64,000 nucleotides of DNA from Parasphingorhabdus flavimaris (GTDB lineage: Bacteria > Pseudomonadota > Alphaproteobacteria > Sphingomonadales > Sphingomonadaceae): positions 620,001-684,000 of the forward strand of contig NZ_JABWMH010000001.1 of NCBI RefSeq assembly GCF_013371215.1, in the 5' to 3' direction. The first letter of the stretch is position 1; the number at the start of each line of letters is the position of its first letter. Below are positions 1-9,662 of this stretch, one piece after another. The notes under the pieces were generated by a model. The model saw only the letters and a program-made list of their open reading frames with translations, searched no databases and was not told the origin of the DNA. The translations under genes were made by a program, and so were the position numbers.

Positions 1-546
1 ATGCAGTCCGATCTGATTTATCGAGTGGCTACGCTCGGTCCGGTCAGCGCGAAGGCGCTTGCTCACATCAACGGGCTCCTGGAAAATACGACGCCGTTGG
101 AAGAAGAGGTCGCTCCGCCGATGCAGGTTGGCGGTGTCCTCGACAGTGCGACGATTATCAACAACCTTCCCAAGGAACGCGGACGGTCGCTGCTGAAAGA
201 ATTGATGAAGCGTGACAAGATCACCGCGAAGCTGATCGAGGATGAATTATTTGTCTTCGGCGATCTCATGAACCTGTCCAAGAAAGACATCGGTTCGGTG
301 GTCCGGAAAGTCGACTCCAGCATCCTGGTCCCTGCATTGAGAGGGGCCTCTAGCGAGCTCAAGGCCAAAATCTTTGGCGCAATGTCCAAGCGGGCTGCCG
401 AAACCATACAGGACGATATGGCCGAGGCACCGCCGCAACCGATGGATGCAGTCGTCGCCGCACAGAAAGCCGTTATCGCAGTGGCCAAGGCCATGCTCGA
501 CAGTGGTGAAATAAACATGGCCGGTGCAGGAGCTGATTATGTCTGA
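1..546 (+). CDS. fliG: Flagellar motor switch protein FliG, C-terminal part (5' end outside window)
   Basis: FliG is the rotor protein of the flagellar switch complex. It sits on the MS ring and its C-terminal domain meets the stator to produce torque. The visible 181 codons cover the middle and C-terminal armadillo-like domains, with the family-typical stretch around FVFGDLMNLS and the helix ending in QDDMAEA. Full FliG is about 330 residues, so the ATG at base 1 is internal and roughly 150 residues lie upstream. The stop at 544-546 overlaps the start of fliH, as expected for translational coupling in the operon. Confidence 0.95.
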   Translation: MQSDLIYRVATLGPVSAKALAHINGLLENTTPLEEEVAPPMQVGGVLDSATIINNLPKERGRSLLKELMKRDKITAKLIEDELFVFGDLMNLSKKDIGSVVRKVDSSILVPALRGASSELKAKIFGAMSKRAAETIQDDMAEAPPQPMDAVVAAQKAVIAVAKAMLDSGEINMAGAGADYV

Positions 547-1222
547 GTATAATTCAGTCGACAGCTCTGGTCATGGCGAAGTGGTCCCGTTGTGGCGAAC
601 GACCAGCGCGCAGAGACAATTTTCTTCCTGGGCAAGTGGACTGGGAACTGATGGAGCCGCGGCCGACAATGATAGTTTTTCGGGGCTTACCGGTCGAAAC
701 CTGTCTGAAAATGCGGGAGCTTCTGACGATCAGGATGCTGATATATTCAGCGTCGCCTATAAAAAGGGATGGGAAGACGGTCAGGCCGCATTCGGAGACG
801 AACATGCCAAGGCGAACCAGCAAACCGACGCGTTGGCAGAAGCATTAAGCCAGTTGAACGATCTGTCGTCACGGGGCAGCTACAAGTTCATCCTCTCGGC
901 TGTCGAATCCCTTTTCAGGCGTTGTGCTGAATTGGCGATCCCGGATCCGGACCTGCTAAAGGCCTGGGCGCTGCAACTGGCAGAGTCGGTCGACCAGGAT
1001 CAGAAAGGGGTGACGCTCGTTCTGCATCCCGATGATGTCGGTCTGATCGATGGCGATATTTGCAAATTGGCTCTCCGCGGCGACCCGTCCATGCTGCGCG
1101 GAAATGTGAAGCTCAGTCATTCTGGCGGCTGGATCGAAAAGGGCTCCGAAGTCGTGCTGGACGAACTCCGGACTCTTATCGACGAGTTTGGCGACAAATC
1201 ATCGGAGGTTGACCATGATTGA
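539..1222 (+). CDS. fliH: Flagellar assembly protein FliH
   Basis: FliH is the stator-like regulator that binds and holds back the export ATPase FliI at the flagellar type III export gate. The predicted 227 residues have a variable acidic N-terminus, a helical middle and a C-terminal region (HPDDVGLIDGD) typical of the family. I choose ATG 539 because an AGGAG-like site lies six bases upstream; an in-frame GTG at 524 is possible but poorly placed. It overlaps fliG by 8 bases and fliI by 8 bases. FliH is poorly conserved, so position between fliG and fliI supports the call as much as sequence does. Confidence 0.88.
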   Translation: MSEYNSVDSSGHGEVVPLWRTTSAQRQFSSWASGLGTDGAAADNDSFSGLTGRNLSENAGASDDQDADIFSVAYKKGWEDGQAAFGDEHAKANQQTDALAEALSQLNDLSSRGSYKFILSAVESLFRRCAELAIPDPDLLKAWALQLAESVDQDQKGVTLVLHPDDVGLIDGDICKLALRGDPSMLRGNVKLSHSGGWIEKGSEVVLDELRTLIDEFGDKSSEVDHD

Positions 1223-2573
1223 TGATGCTGCGCCCGCCAAACATCCATCCGAATCTCCGTCGGCTGTCTGTGACGTACTGGCCCGGCTGGATGATATTGG
1301 AAATGAGCCAAGATATGTCGGCAAACTGTCCGCCCATGACAATGGCATGCTGGAGGTTACGGGATTTGCATATCCACTCGGCTATTCGGGCCGGGTCATC
1401 GCGACCGATGGCCGGGAAATCAGCGCCGAAGTTGTCGGCTTCAAGGGTGCGAGAACGCTGATGATTCCAATGGTGCAAGATGCACCATTGCGCAGCGGCA
1501 GCCGCGTATTGCCATATGTAAAGTCCAATCAGGCTGCGGTCGGAGAAGCGCTTTTTGGCCGGGTGATCGGGCCAATGGGCGAACCGATTGACGGCAAGGG
1601 CCCCATTTTAACCACGGAATCGGTTCCCCTGGCCGGGCAAGAAGGCAATGTTCTTCGCAGAGCTAGCGTTTCCAAGCGGCTTGATATCGGGATTCGTGCA
1701 CTAAACGGTCTGCTGACGATCGGGCAGGGGCAACGCATCGCGATTATTGCGGGCTCGGGCGTCGGCAAGTCGATGTTGATAAACCAGATACTGGATGGCG
1801 TTGTTGCCGACGTCGTGGTTGTTGGCTTGATCGGCGAGCGTGGTCGGGAAGTGAACGATTTCGTCACCCGCCGTCGGGAGAAAAAGGATGCCGTGCCAAC
1901 GGTGACCATTGCCGTGCCTGCCGATCATTCACCATCGTCCCGATTGAAAGCGGCGTACCGGGCGACAGCTATAGCGGAACATTTCAGATCAAAGGGACTG
2001 TCGGTGGTCCTGGTTCTCGACAGCCTGACCCGCGTGGCGCATGCCCAGAGAGAGATCGGTTTGGCTGCAGGTGAACCGCCTACAATGAAAGGTTATCCTC
2101 CCTCCGCTCTGTCCCTTATCCCGCGACTGGTCGAGCGAGCCGGTAATGACAGTGAAAGTGGTGGATCGATAACCGCGATTTATACCGTCTTGGCCGATGG
2201 CGATGACCTCGACGATCCAGTGGTTGATAGCGCTCGCGCAATTGCTGACGGTCATGTCATTTTATCAAGGTCGTTGGCAGAGCAGGGTATTTTTCCGGCG
2301 ATTGACATCGGGAAATCAATCAGCCGTGTTGCGGTCGACATTATCGAACCCGAACATCTGGAGGTCCAGCTGCACTTTCGGCGGCTATGGTCCGTTTACG
2401 AGGAAAACCGGGATCTGGTCCTGATGGGAGCCTATCAGGCCGGCAATGATCCCAATATCGACGAGGCGTTGGCCAACTGGCCACGACTGATCGAATATAT
2501 CAAACAAAAGCCGCGTGAACTTGTCGATATGCAGACGAGCGTGGCCCAACTTACAGATATGTTCTCACCATGA
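1215..2573 (+). CDS. fliI: Flagellum-specific ATP synthase FliI
   Basis: FliI is the hexameric ATPase that energises the flagellar type III export apparatus at the cytoplasmic face of the basal body. The 452-residue product is F1-beta-like, with the Walker A loop GSGVGKS at about residues 180-186 (Lys185) and GERGREV shortly after, both diagnostic of the FliI/YscN family. ATG 1215 has CGGAGG six bases upstream; an upstream in-frame codon would only extend into fliH. The stop overlaps the fliJ start as ATGA. Length is normal for FliI. Confidence 0.97.
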   Translation: MIDDAAPAKHPSESPSAVCDVLARLDDIGNEPRYVGKLSAHDNGMLEVTGFAYPLGYSGRVIATDGREISAEVVGFKGARTLMIPMVQDAPLRSGSRVLPYVKSNQAAVGEALFGRVIGPMGEPIDGKGPILTTESVPLAGQEGNVLRRASVSKRLDIGIRALNGLLTIGQGQRIAIIAGSGVGKSMLINQILDGVVADVVVVGLIGERGREVNDFVTRRREKKDAVPTVTIAVPADHSPSSRLKAAYRATAIAEHFRSKGLSVVLVLDSLTRVAHAQREIGLAAGEPPTMKGYPPSALSLIPRLVERAGNDSESGGSITAIYTVLADGDDLDDPVVDSARAIADGHVILSRSLAEQGIFPAIDIGKSISRVAVDIIEPEHLEVQLHFRRLWSVYEENRDLVLMGAYQAGNDPNIDEALANWPRLIEYIKQKPRELVDMQTSVAQLTDMFSP

Positions 2574-3016
2574 GGAGGCGCGTCCAGGGATTGCGACGCG
2601 TATTGAAAGTCCGCGACACGCAAAAGCGTTTGAAGGAACGGGCCTTGATGCAGGCGGGGAGCCATTATGCGCTTGTGGAGAATAATGCGCAGAGAATCAG
2701 GAACCTTCATTCTGAAACTCACCAGAGCGAGGTAGCGGTAACAGCCGGCCTCCTCGCGGCCAAAATGGAATTGTCGGACCGGTTATTGGATGCCTCGCAC
2801 CTCGTCGATGCCTCCGTTCAGGCGGCAATGCAAAGTCTTGCCGCGGCAGAGCGGCAAAATTTTGCCGCTCAGGCAATCCATGACGGCACCGAAAAACTGT
2901 TGAACGCAAAAATTTCTCTCCTCCGCAAAGCAGATGCCCGGCAGCAGGATGTTTCTAGCAACATACTGTATAACATAGATAATCATAGAAAAAAGGAACG
3001 TTCTGATGATTGGTAA
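2570..3016 (+). CDS. fliJ: Flagellar export protein FliJ
   Basis: FliJ is the small coiled-coil stalk that couples FliI to the export gate FlhA and recycles export chaperones. The 148 residues are almost wholly helical and charged, opening with a basic segment (MRRRVQGLRRVLKVRD), and the length matches the family. The start overlaps the fliI stop in ATGA, and the 3' end overlaps fliK by 11 bases. FliJ proteins share little sequence identity, so the assignment rests on the coiled-coil character, size and strict position after fliI. Confidence 0.85.
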   Translation: MRRRVQGLRRVLKVRDTQKRLKERALMQAGSHYALVENNAQRIRNLHSETHQSEVAVTAGLLAAKMELSDRLLDASHLVDASVQAAMQSLAAAERQNFAAQAIHDGTEKLLNAKISLLRKADARQQDVSSNILYNIDNHRKKERSDDW

Positions 3017-4457
3017 AATCATGTCTGAAGCGGCTCACTCCATAATTGGCATGTTTTCTGCAAAGCCCTTAGGCATGGAAAACAAGGTTTCACATTCTGA
3101 TTTTGGATCATTTCTGCGGTCACCGGAGGAACAGCCTCAATTTGGTGGCGGTGCCGAGGCAATCGAGCGGTTTGATGACGAAAATCTTGGTGTCGCGGAA
3201 GCCGATACTGTTGCCGCTCATTGGGATACAAATAATATTCTCCCGTTTATCAACCAGAGCTTTGGCTGCAAAATTATCGGTCAGGAGATCGTTTCTCAAG
3301 AAGTCCGAAAGGATGGTTCTACTGTAGATACCGATCACTCTTTCTTGCCGTCGCAAGCAAAAGCCATTCTTGGCGATGGTCCGCAAATCAACATGGCTCC
3401 CGGTCTTGCGGGGCAGGATGTCGCTGATCGCCAATTGGCCGGTCACAAAATTCTCGGCGCGCAATCGGCAGAAGTGACCGTCGGAAAAGAACTTCGCAAT
3501 CTGCAGGCGCAGAAAATTGAAGGCATCCAGTTGGGAACACAGATCGATGAAAAATCCGTCTCCTCCGAGATTTTCCCAAGCAGCGAAAAAGGTCTGTTGA
3601 AGCTGCAAGGACAACAAGGGGCAATGCGTAGCGAAATCGCTCAGCAAGCGACACTAATCGCAAAAACAGAAAAATCGATCGAACCGCAAGGATCAGATCT
3701 GCAGTTTAGCGATCGGTCGAACCAGCATGAGCCGGGTAAACAAGCGTCCGCCGTGCTTTCGCTCGTTGCCGATAGCGCAGAACAAAGGAATGCGCTTTCC
3801 AGGACGAACCAACTCGGGGTCCGTTTATCTCCAAGTGATGCGGCACCTGCCGCGCCGATCGATTTAAAGGCATCTGTTGTCGATGATACTGAATCAGTCG
3901 AAGCGGCCAAATTGGAAACGCAACCAGCGAACAAAGGCCTCGACAAATTGGTCGAGCAGCAACCGGTCACGAATTCTTCCGCCCAACTGGCGGTCCGGGA
4001 AACGCTTCAGAAACCAGTTCCTTTTGACATGTCCTCGCCACAAATTGCTGAGCGCCTTGCCACTGAAATCGCGGATATTTCGGTGAGCGGTGGGCCAAAG
4101 AAGTTCGAACTCAATCCGCGCAATCTAGGCCGGATGGAAATTACTTTCACCACTCGCGACGGCGCGGAAATCATCGAAATCCAGACCGAACATCGGGCGG
4201 CAAAAGACATGATTGTCCAGCATAGTCAGCTGCTTCAGGATATTCTGAAATCCCAGGGACGCGATGACCTGACGCTCCGCGTTGATGTAAAAGAAAATAT
4301 GCCCGCGTCGGCAAGAAGCGATGGCGGCCAACTTGGCCAGCAGGAAAACCGCGACGCGCGGGAACAAGCAAGGCCGACACCGCGTCGTCCAGTCGCTTCG
4401 TCCTTCGACAACAGCGCCGATGATGATCCTGCATCCGACAATAGCCGTTACGCCTAA
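3006..4457 (+). CDS. fliK: Flagellar hook-length control protein FliK
   Basis: FliK is a secreted molecular ruler that sets hook length and switches export specificity through FlhB. The 483-residue product has a long low-complexity Gln/Ser/Ala-rich ruler region (about residues 1-340). It is followed by a compact hook-control C-terminal domain with FELNPRNLGRMEI near residue 365 and a helical segment around HSQLLQDILKSQ, typical of the Flg_hook domain. A ribosome-binding site AAGGAA precedes ATG 3006. The acidic tail is variable. It lies between fliJ and fliL as in enteric bacteria. Confidence 0.9.
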   Translation: MIGKIMSEAAHSIIGMFSAKPLGMENKVSHSDFGSFLRSPEEQPQFGGGAEAIERFDDENLGVAEADTVAAHWDTNNILPFINQSFGCKIIGQEIVSQEVRKDGSTVDTDHSFLPSQAKAILGDGPQINMAPGLAGQDVADRQLAGHKILGAQSAEVTVGKELRNLQAQKIEGIQLGTQIDEKSVSSEIFPSSEKGLLKLQGQQGAMRSEIAQQATLIAKTEKSIEPQGSDLQFSDRSNQHEPGKQASAVLSLVADSAEQRNALSRTNQLGVRLSPSDAAPAAPIDLKASVVDDTESVEAAKLETQPANKGLDKLVEQQPVTNSSAQLAVRETLQKPVPFDMSSPQIAERLATEIADISVSGGPKKFELNPRNLGRMEITFTTRDGAEIIEIQTEHRAAKDMIVQHSQLLQDILKSQGRDDLTLRVDVKENMPASARSDGGQLGQQENRDAREQARPTPRRPVASSFDNSADDDPASDNSRYA

Positions 4458-4501
4458 GCCCGATTTTCCCATTCCCAAATCAAACCAAACCAGAGGTCAA
4501 A

Positions 4502-5077
4502 ATGTCAGAGTCGAAATCAGATGACGAAAATCCAAAAGCCAAGAAAAAGGGCAAGCTCAAACCTATAATCCTCGGCACTGTATTGATCTTGGTCCTTGGC
4601 GGAGGCGGCGCGGCCGGCGGTTTCTATGCGGCAGGAATGGTCGGTGGCGCTCATGAAGAGCCCGAAGATCCTAACAAGCCAAAGATCATCATGAAGGACG
4701 GCACGGCCGTTAGCGACAAGGAAGCAAACAAGGCGACGCCGAAACAGTCGAGCAGCGATTTCAAGGTCACTTACCACCAGATTGAACAGCCGTTTACCTC
4801 GAATCTTTCGAATTCACAAAGCTTTGCCCAAATGTCTCTGGCGGTGTCCACCTATTATGACGAGCGGGTTTTCGAGAATGTCACCAATCACGAAATTGCC
4901 ATTCGGTCGGCGGTTCTGATGGAACTGGGGCAGCAGGATGCGCTCGAACTTGAGGCGCCCGAAGGCAAGCTCCAGCTGAAGAAAAGATTGCGCGATACTA
5001 TCAATGACACGCTGGAAGAGAAAACCGGTTTTGGCGGGATTGAGGATGTCTACTTTACCAATCTTGTTGTTCAGTAA
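4502..5077 (+). CDS. fliL: Flagellar basal body-associated protein FliL
   Basis: FliL is a single-pass inner-membrane protein that surrounds the stator and supports torque under load. The 191-residue product has a charged, Lys-rich cytoplasmic N-terminus (about 1-20), one membrane helix (about 21-45, IILGTVLILVLGGGG), and a periplasmic stomatin-like domain ending in VYFTNLVVQ, the usual FliL C-terminus. AGAGGT lies a few bases upstream of ATG 4502. It starts 44 bases after fliK and precedes fliM. Confidence 0.93.
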   Translation: MSESKSDDENPKAKKKGKLKPIILGTVLILVLGGGGAAGGFYAAGMVGGAHEEPEDPNKPKIIMKDGTAVSDKEANKATPKQSSSDFKVTYHQIEQPFTSNLSNSQSFAQMSLAVSTYYDERVFENVTNHEIAIRSAVLMELGQQDALELEAPEGKLQLKKRLRDTINDTLEEKTGFGGIEDVYFTNLVVQ

Positions 5078-5101
5078 GACGTTTCGGAAAGTAGCAAGAT
5101 C

Positions 5102-6025
5102 ATGACCAATCCCCAATCATCTGCAGCCGATACCAGTGGCGCCCAGCCCGAAAATACCGATACCCCGATCAGTCACAGCCTGCTGAAAAAAGGTGGTCCG
5201 GACGACATTTTGTTGCTGGCCTATAAAAAGGTCGAGAAAAAACTGGAATCCGCGTTGAAAGTCCATCTTTCAAACGTTGTTGATTGTGATCTCAAAGTCG
5301 AGGTTGGCGATAGTGAAAAACTGCAATTCCAGAATTGGCTTTCCGGTCAGGAGGGCGCCTGTGTCTATCTCGAATTTCAGCTGGGTGCTTTGGAAAACCC
5401 GATATTGGTCCGGATCGCCAGGACATTCTTGGTCGCGTCGGTTGATTGCTTCTTTGGCGGGCAATTTGATGGCGAGGCGCAAAGCACAGGGCCGCTGAGA
5501 AAATCCGAAATTGCGATGATCGAACGCCTGGGCGCGGCAATTGCCAATGGCCTCGCTGTGTCCTGGTCAACGCTTCTTGAAACGACCGTCCGTTACAATC
5601 GCTGTCATTACGTCAAAGATGATATCGAACTGGAGCTGGAAGACGAAGATGTTCTGGTCTCCCCGGCGGCCGTTCATCTCTCGGGGCACCGGATCGCAGC
5701 GATTGATGTCATCCAGACACTGGACGGACTGATCGCTATCGAACCGCAGCTAAACCGTCCCCATCTCCAGAAGGTGAACCAGATTGATCCGGTCTGGAAG
5801 GACAATCTCAAGGATTCCGTCGAACAGATCTACTTGCCTGTCCGTTCCGTTCTCGCCCGTCCAACCATGCAGTTATCGGAATTGTCCCGGCTTGCAGTCG
5901 GAGATATTTTGCCGGTCGCACCAACCGACAATGTCCCGCTTATCGTCGGAGACCGGGTTTTTGCGCACGGCAGCATTGGCGAGCAAAATGGCGGCGTCGC
6001 CTTCAAAATCAAAAATTTTTTATAG
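5102..6025 (+). CDS. fliM: Flagellar motor switch protein FliM
   Basis: FliM forms the middle of the C-ring, binds CheY-P and passes the switching signal to FliG. The 307-residue product is close to the usual length. The central CheC-like domain (about residues 40-220) is recognisable, and the C-terminal SpoA domain includes LPVRSVLARPTMQLSEL and ends GGVAFKIKNFL. The N-terminal LLKKGGPDDILLL region is less like the canonical LSQDEIDALL CheY-binding peptide, so the CheY contact may differ. It is followed after 9 bases by fliN. Confidence 0.9.
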   Translation: MTNPQSSAADTSGAQPENTDTPISHSLLKKGGPDDILLLAYKKVEKKLESALKVHLSNVVDCDLKVEVGDSEKLQFQNWLSGQEGACVYLEFQLGALENPILVRIARTFLVASVDCFFGGQFDGEAQSTGPLRKSEIAMIERLGAAIANGLAVSWSTLLETTVRYNRCHYVKDDIELELEDEDVLVSPAAVHLSGHRIAAIDVIQTLDGLIAIEPQLNRPHLQKVNQIDPVWKDNLKDSVEQIYLPVRSVLARPTMQLSELSRLAVGDILPVAPTDNVPLIVGDRVFAHGSIGEQNGGVAFKIKNFL

Positions 6026-6034
6026 GACCAGATA

Positions 6035-6376
6035 ATGAATGATATGACTCATGATAGCGAATTGCTGGACGCCGCGACCCGCGCCGATATCGACGGCGCT
6101 TCATCGCAGGACCATTACCGTTTCCTGTCCGACATAAAGGTCAGGCTTTCGGTCGAAGTCGGCAATGTGTCGATGACGATTTCCGAAATCATGGACTTGC
6201 AGGAAGGTTCTGTTGTCGAACTCGACAGGCAGGTCGACCAATTGATCGACATCAATGTGAACGGCACGCTCGTCGCTCGCGGAGAGGTTGTTCCGGTCAA
6301 GAATAAATTTGGTGTGCGTATTGCGGAGATCGTGTCGAACGGCATGACGCGTGCGCGGGTGGAAAGGCGCAACTGA
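6035..6376 (+). CDS. fliN: Flagellar motor switch protein FliN
   Basis: FliN is the small C-ring protein that forms the base of the switch with FliM and docks the FliH-FliI complex. The 113-residue product is one SpoA/surface-presentation domain, with LSVEVGNVSMTISEI, then LDRQVDQLIDINVNG and a C-terminal RIAEIV, all family hallmarks. AGGACC lies upstream of ATG 6035. The stop TGA shares a base with the fliO start. Confidence 0.95.
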   Translation: MNDMTHDSELLDAATRADIDGASSQDHYRFLSDIKVRLSVEVGNVSMTISEIMDLQEGSVVELDRQVDQLIDINVNGTLVARGEVVPVKNKFGVRIAEIVSNGMTRARVERRN

Positions 6377-6630
6377 TGACCTTCTACATCATCAAATTGT
6401 TCATCATGCTCCCGCTGATGGGCTTGCTCATCTACGGATGCCTTTGGCTCTATCGAAAATATCAGCCGCAGATGATGGTGGGTCAGAATTCGAACGTCCT
6501 GAACGTCGTCGAAACACTGCCTCTCGGTGTGCAGAGCAAACTGGCAGTGGTCGATTTTGGCGGTCGCAAGATTTTGCTCGCCGTGACCCGCAACGGTATC
6601 CAGAAGATAGATACTCATCATGCGGAATAG
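6376..6630 (+). CDS. fliO: Flagellar biosynthesis protein FliO
   Basis: FliO is a small membrane protein that stabilises assembly of the FliP ring of the export gate. The 84 residues comprise one N-terminal membrane helix (about 5-25), a short linker and a cytoplasmic part with [22 protein letters not shown], which is the conserved FliO core. The start overlaps the fliN stop (TGATG) and the end overlaps fliP by 11 bases. Sequence conservation in FliO is low, but position and core motif agree. Confidence 0.88.
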   Translation: MTFYIIKLFIMLPLMGLLIYGCLWLYRKYQPQMMVGQNSNVLNVVETLPLGVQSKLAVVDFGGRKILLAVTRNGIQKIDTHHAE

Positions 6631-7396
6631 TCTGAAATTAGCTTTGGCTATCGGCCTGTTTTGCGCATCTGCTTGTGCCGCGGATCCCGCATTCGCACAG
6701 GAAGCGGCGCCAGGAGCATCTGTTGCCCTGGAACGGGCCCTGGATGATATCTCGGGCGATGGCCAGCCGCTGAGCACCACATTGCAGATCCTGATCGTCA
6801 TGGGTCTGATGACGGTGCTGCCGTCTATCATATTGATGATGACCAGCTTTACCCGGATCATCATTGTCCTGTCGATCCTGCGCCACGCGCTGGGATTGCA
6901 GCAATCGCCGCCCAACCAGGTTCTGCTGGGTCTCGCATTATTCCTGTCGATGTTCGTAATGGCGCCGCAGATCGAGCAGATCAACGAACAGGCAATCGCT
7001 CCTTATTCTGCCGACGAAATCGGGCTCACCGAAGCTATCGAAAAATCCGGAACGATCATGCACGGTTTCATGGCCAAACAGACCCGTCAGAGCGATCTGA
7101 AACTGTTCATGGAACTGTCCAACAAGAAGGGCTTTGAATCAGCTGAAGATATTCCCTTTTCGATCATGCTGCCCGCTTTTGTAACCAGCGAGTTGAAAAC
7201 GGCCTTCCAGATCGGATTTCTGGTTTTCCTTCCGTTCCTTATCATCGATCTCGTGGTGGCCGCTGTGTTGATGTCCCTCGGTATGATGATGTTGTCTCCC
7301 GTGATTATTTCCATGCCCTTCAAGCTGCTTCTGTTCGTGATGATTGACGGATGGGCGCTGACCATGGGTTCTCTCGCCGGCTCTTTTGCGACCTAG
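6620..7396 (+). CDS. fliP: Flagellar export gate protein FliP
   Basis: FliP forms, with FliQ and FliR, the pore complex of the flagellar type III export gate. The 258-residue product has a cleavable signal peptide (about 1-26, ending AFAQ), typical of FliP. Membrane helices follow, with the family signatures [20 protein letters not shown] and the C-terminal [18 protein letters not shown]. Length is normal. It overlaps fliO and is followed after 3 bases by fliQ. Confidence 0.97.
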   Translation: MRNSLKLALAIGLFCASACAADPAFAQEAAPGASVALERALDDISGDGQPLSTTLQILIVMGLMTVLPSIILMMTSFTRIIIVLSILRHALGLQQSPPNQVLLGLALFLSMFVMAPQIEQINEQAIAPYSADEIGLTEAIEKSGTIMHGFMAKQTRQSDLKLFMELSNKKGFESAEDIPFSIMLPAFVTSELKTAFQIGFLVFLPFLIIDLVVAAVLMSLGMMMLSPVIISMPFKLLLFVMIDGWALTMGSLAGSFAT

Positions 7397-7399
7397 ATC

Positions 7400-7675
7400 A
7401 TGACAGATAATCCAGATTTCTTCATTGGCATCGCACAGCAGGCCCTGTGGATCACCGCTCTGGCAGCGGCACCGTTTCTGATACCCGCGCTGCTGGTCGG
7501 TCTTTTGCTGGGCATGGTGCAGGCAGCGACGTCGATCAACGAACAGACCTTGACCTTCGTTCCCAAGTTGATCGTTGTTGCCGGTGTCGTTGGTGTCTTT
7601 GGCGGCTCCATTCTTTTGCTGATCGCCGATTTTACCCGCGAAATTTACGCCCGGATCCCGGACCTCCTGCTATGA
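7400..7675 (+). CDS. fliQ: Flagellar export gate protein FliQ
   Basis: FliQ is the two-helix subunit of the FliPQR export pore. The 91 residues form two hydrophobic hairpin helices (about 18-40 and 50-75), with VGLLLGMVQAATSINEQTL between them, which is highly conserved in FliQ. The stop codon overlaps the fliR start in ATGA, consistent with coupled translation. Confidence 0.97.
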   Translation: MTDNPDFFIGIAQQALWITALAAAPFLIPALLVGLLLGMVQAATSINEQTLTFVPKLIVVAGVVGVFGGSILLLIADFTREIYARIPDLLL

Positions 7676-8454
7676 TTGCTCCAGGATTTGCAGAGTTTGA
7701 AGGCCAGATGTGGATGTGGCTGATGGCGATGATCCGGCCGAGTGCCGCGATGGTTGTCGCTCCCATTTTCGGCGCTGCCAACGTTCCCGTGCAAGTCCGT
7801 ATTCTCCTCGCTTTCATGATCGGAATGGTCGCAACGAGCAGCGTAAGCTTCGACCTTCCTACTGAAACGGCAATTACCTTGGGTAACAGTCTGTTCGTCT
7901 TGGGAGAGGTCATCACCGGCCTCGCGATCGGTTTTGCTCTGCAGCTCGGTTATTCCAGCGTATTGATTGCCGGTGAAACGATCAGCAATGCCATGGGTCT
8001 GGGTTTTGCGAGCATGTCAGATCCCCAGACCGGACAATCCACTCCAGTAATCGGTCAATTTCTGACAATCTTCGCAACGCTCCTGTTGCTCGCGATCGAC
8101 GGGCACCTGATGTTGATTGCGATCATCGTCAAAAGCTATGCCGCGCTGCCTCCCGGCTTTGCGATGATGGGGCCTGAGATGCTCTACAGCATGGTCCAAT
8201 TTGGCGGGACCTTGTTCTCGATGGGCCTGCTCATCGCTCTGCCGGTGGGCGGCGCACTCATCCTCGTCCAGGTGATGATGGGGTTCCTCGCGCGAACAGC
8301 GCCGGCGCTCAATCTCTTCGCGGTGGGTATACCCGTGACCATCACCTTCGGTCTGGTGGCCCTGGCTGCCACGGCACCGATCCTTGCCGATGCCGTGATC
8401 GAGGCACTGGGAATGGGACTAGACCAGGCGACTCTTGTCGCCGGAGGCGTCTAG
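7672..8454 (+). CDS. fliR: Flagellar export gate protein FliR
   Basis: FliR caps the FliPQR helical export pore. The 260-residue product has several membrane helices and the conserved segments RPSAAMVVAPIFG near the N-terminus and GEVITGLAIGFALQL. I choose ATG 7672, overlapping the fliQ stop; the same frame is open further upstream, but that part overlaps fliQ and has no similarity to FliR. The last base of its TAG stop is the first base of the flhB GTG start. Confidence 0.95.
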   Translation: MIAPGFAEFEGQMWMWLMAMIRPSAAMVVAPIFGAANVPVQVRILLAFMIGMVATSSVSFDLPTETAITLGNSLFVLGEVITGLAIGFALQLGYSSVLIAGETISNAMGLGFASMSDPQTGQSTPVIGQFLTIFATLLLLAIDGHLMLIAIIVKSYAALPPGFAMMGPEMLYSMVQFGGTLFSMGLLIALPVGGALILVQVMMGFLARTAPALNLFAVGIPVTITFGLVALAATAPILADAVIEALGMGLDQATLVAGGV

Positions 8455-9596
8455 TGGCTGAAGAATCCCCCGGTGGTGGAGAAAAAACCGAAGCACCAAC
8501 CCCCAAAAAACTAACCGACAGTTCCAAAAAAGGTGATGTCCTTCAATCCCGCGACCTCGGCGGTGCGATGGTGATTTTCGTTGGTACGATAGGTTTTCTG
8601 ATGTTCGGTGGCGTGCTGTTCGGCGCGTTGGCCGATATGGTTGCCGACGCGCTCATTATCCATCCCCAGGATATCGAGGATTTCGACGTCGGTGGCCGCA
8701 GCGTGGATATGATAACCAGTATTGTCCCGGCATTCATGAGCCTGTTTGCGCTGTTGATAGTCGCTGCAATTGCGACACCGGCGCTTCTCGGCTCGCTGGG
8801 ATTCCGTTGGTCGGCGATGAAACCCAAGCCATCAAAACTCGACCCTATAAAGGGATTGAAGCGCATTTTCGGTTCGAACGGCGTGATGGAACTTGGCAAA
8901 TCCCTGATGAAAGTCGTTCTGATCGGCGCTGTCGGCGGATCGATAATATATTTGCACCTCGAAGACCTCGCCCAACTTGCAGCGCAAGATATCAATAATG
9001 CGATTGCCAGCTACGCATCCCTGTTTTTGAAGTTGCTGCTCGGTATCTGCGTCTGTCTGGTGCTGATTGCGATGATTGATGTGCCGATCCAGCTATTTCA
9101 ACGCGGCAAGCGGTTGAAAATGACGAAACAGGAAATCAAGGACGAGCATAAGGAAAGCGAAGGTTCTCCCGATGTTCGCGCGCTGCAACGTCAGCGCCGC
9201 GCCGAAATGCTCAATGACTCGACGCGGAAAGCGGTCGCGGATGCTACAGTGGTTCTGGTCAATCCAACCCACTTTGCCGTGGCACTGCGATATGACCGTG
9301 ACAAGGACAGTGCTCCTGTTGTGCTCGGCAAGGGATCGGACGACATCGCTCTGGCGATGCGGGAAATGGCCGGGGAAGTCGGTACGCCGGTGATGGAATA
9401 TCCGGAACTTACCCGGTCGATATATTATACATCGGATGTGGGCCAATTGATTGATGATCGTCTCTATGCTGCGGTCGCAATGCTGCTTAGCTTCCTGATC
9501 CAGCTCGATGCCAAATTGGTCAGCCCCGTTCACAAACCCAAGATTTCGCTTCCGGACGACGTCAAATATAATGTCGATGGCGAGCGAATGGCGTGA
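8454..9596 (+). CDS. flhB: Flagellar export specificity switch protein FlhB
   Basis: FlhB is the export-gate component that switches substrate class from hook to filament after self-cleavage. The 380-residue product opens with EKTEAPTPKKL, the usual FlhB N-terminus, has four membrane helices up to about residue 215, and a cytoplasmic domain with the autocleavage motif NPTH at residues 270-273. The start is GTG 8454 with GGAGG about six bases upstream. flhA is not found next to it in this window. Confidence 0.97.
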   Translation: MAEESPGGGEKTEAPTPKKLTDSSKKGDVLQSRDLGGAMVIFVGTIGFLMFGGVLFGALADMVADALIIHPQDIEDFDVGGRSVDMITSIVPAFMSLFALLIVAAIATPALLGSLGFRWSAMKPKPSKLDPIKGLKRIFGSNGVMELGKSLMKVVLIGAVGGSIIYLHLEDLAQLAAQDINNAIASYASLFLKLLLGICVCLVLIAMIDVPIQLFQRGKRLKMTKQEIKDEHKESEGSPDVRALQRQRRAEMLNDSTRKAVADATVVLVNPTHFAVALRYDRDKDSAPVVLGKGSDDIALAMREMAGEVGTPVMEYPELTRSIYYTSDVGQLIDDRLYAAVAMLLSFLIQLDAKLVSPVHKPKISLPDDVKYNVDGERMA

Positions 9597-9662
9597 TTGC
9601 CATTTGGATTGCACTATTAATTTATACCCAGCCCAGCCGTAATATGCCCAAAGGAAGTTTTT

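Noticed and set aside
9597-9662. Sigma-54 promoter before fliD
   Set aside because: GG and GC dinucleotides occur but not with the 10-base spacing required of -24/-12 elements.
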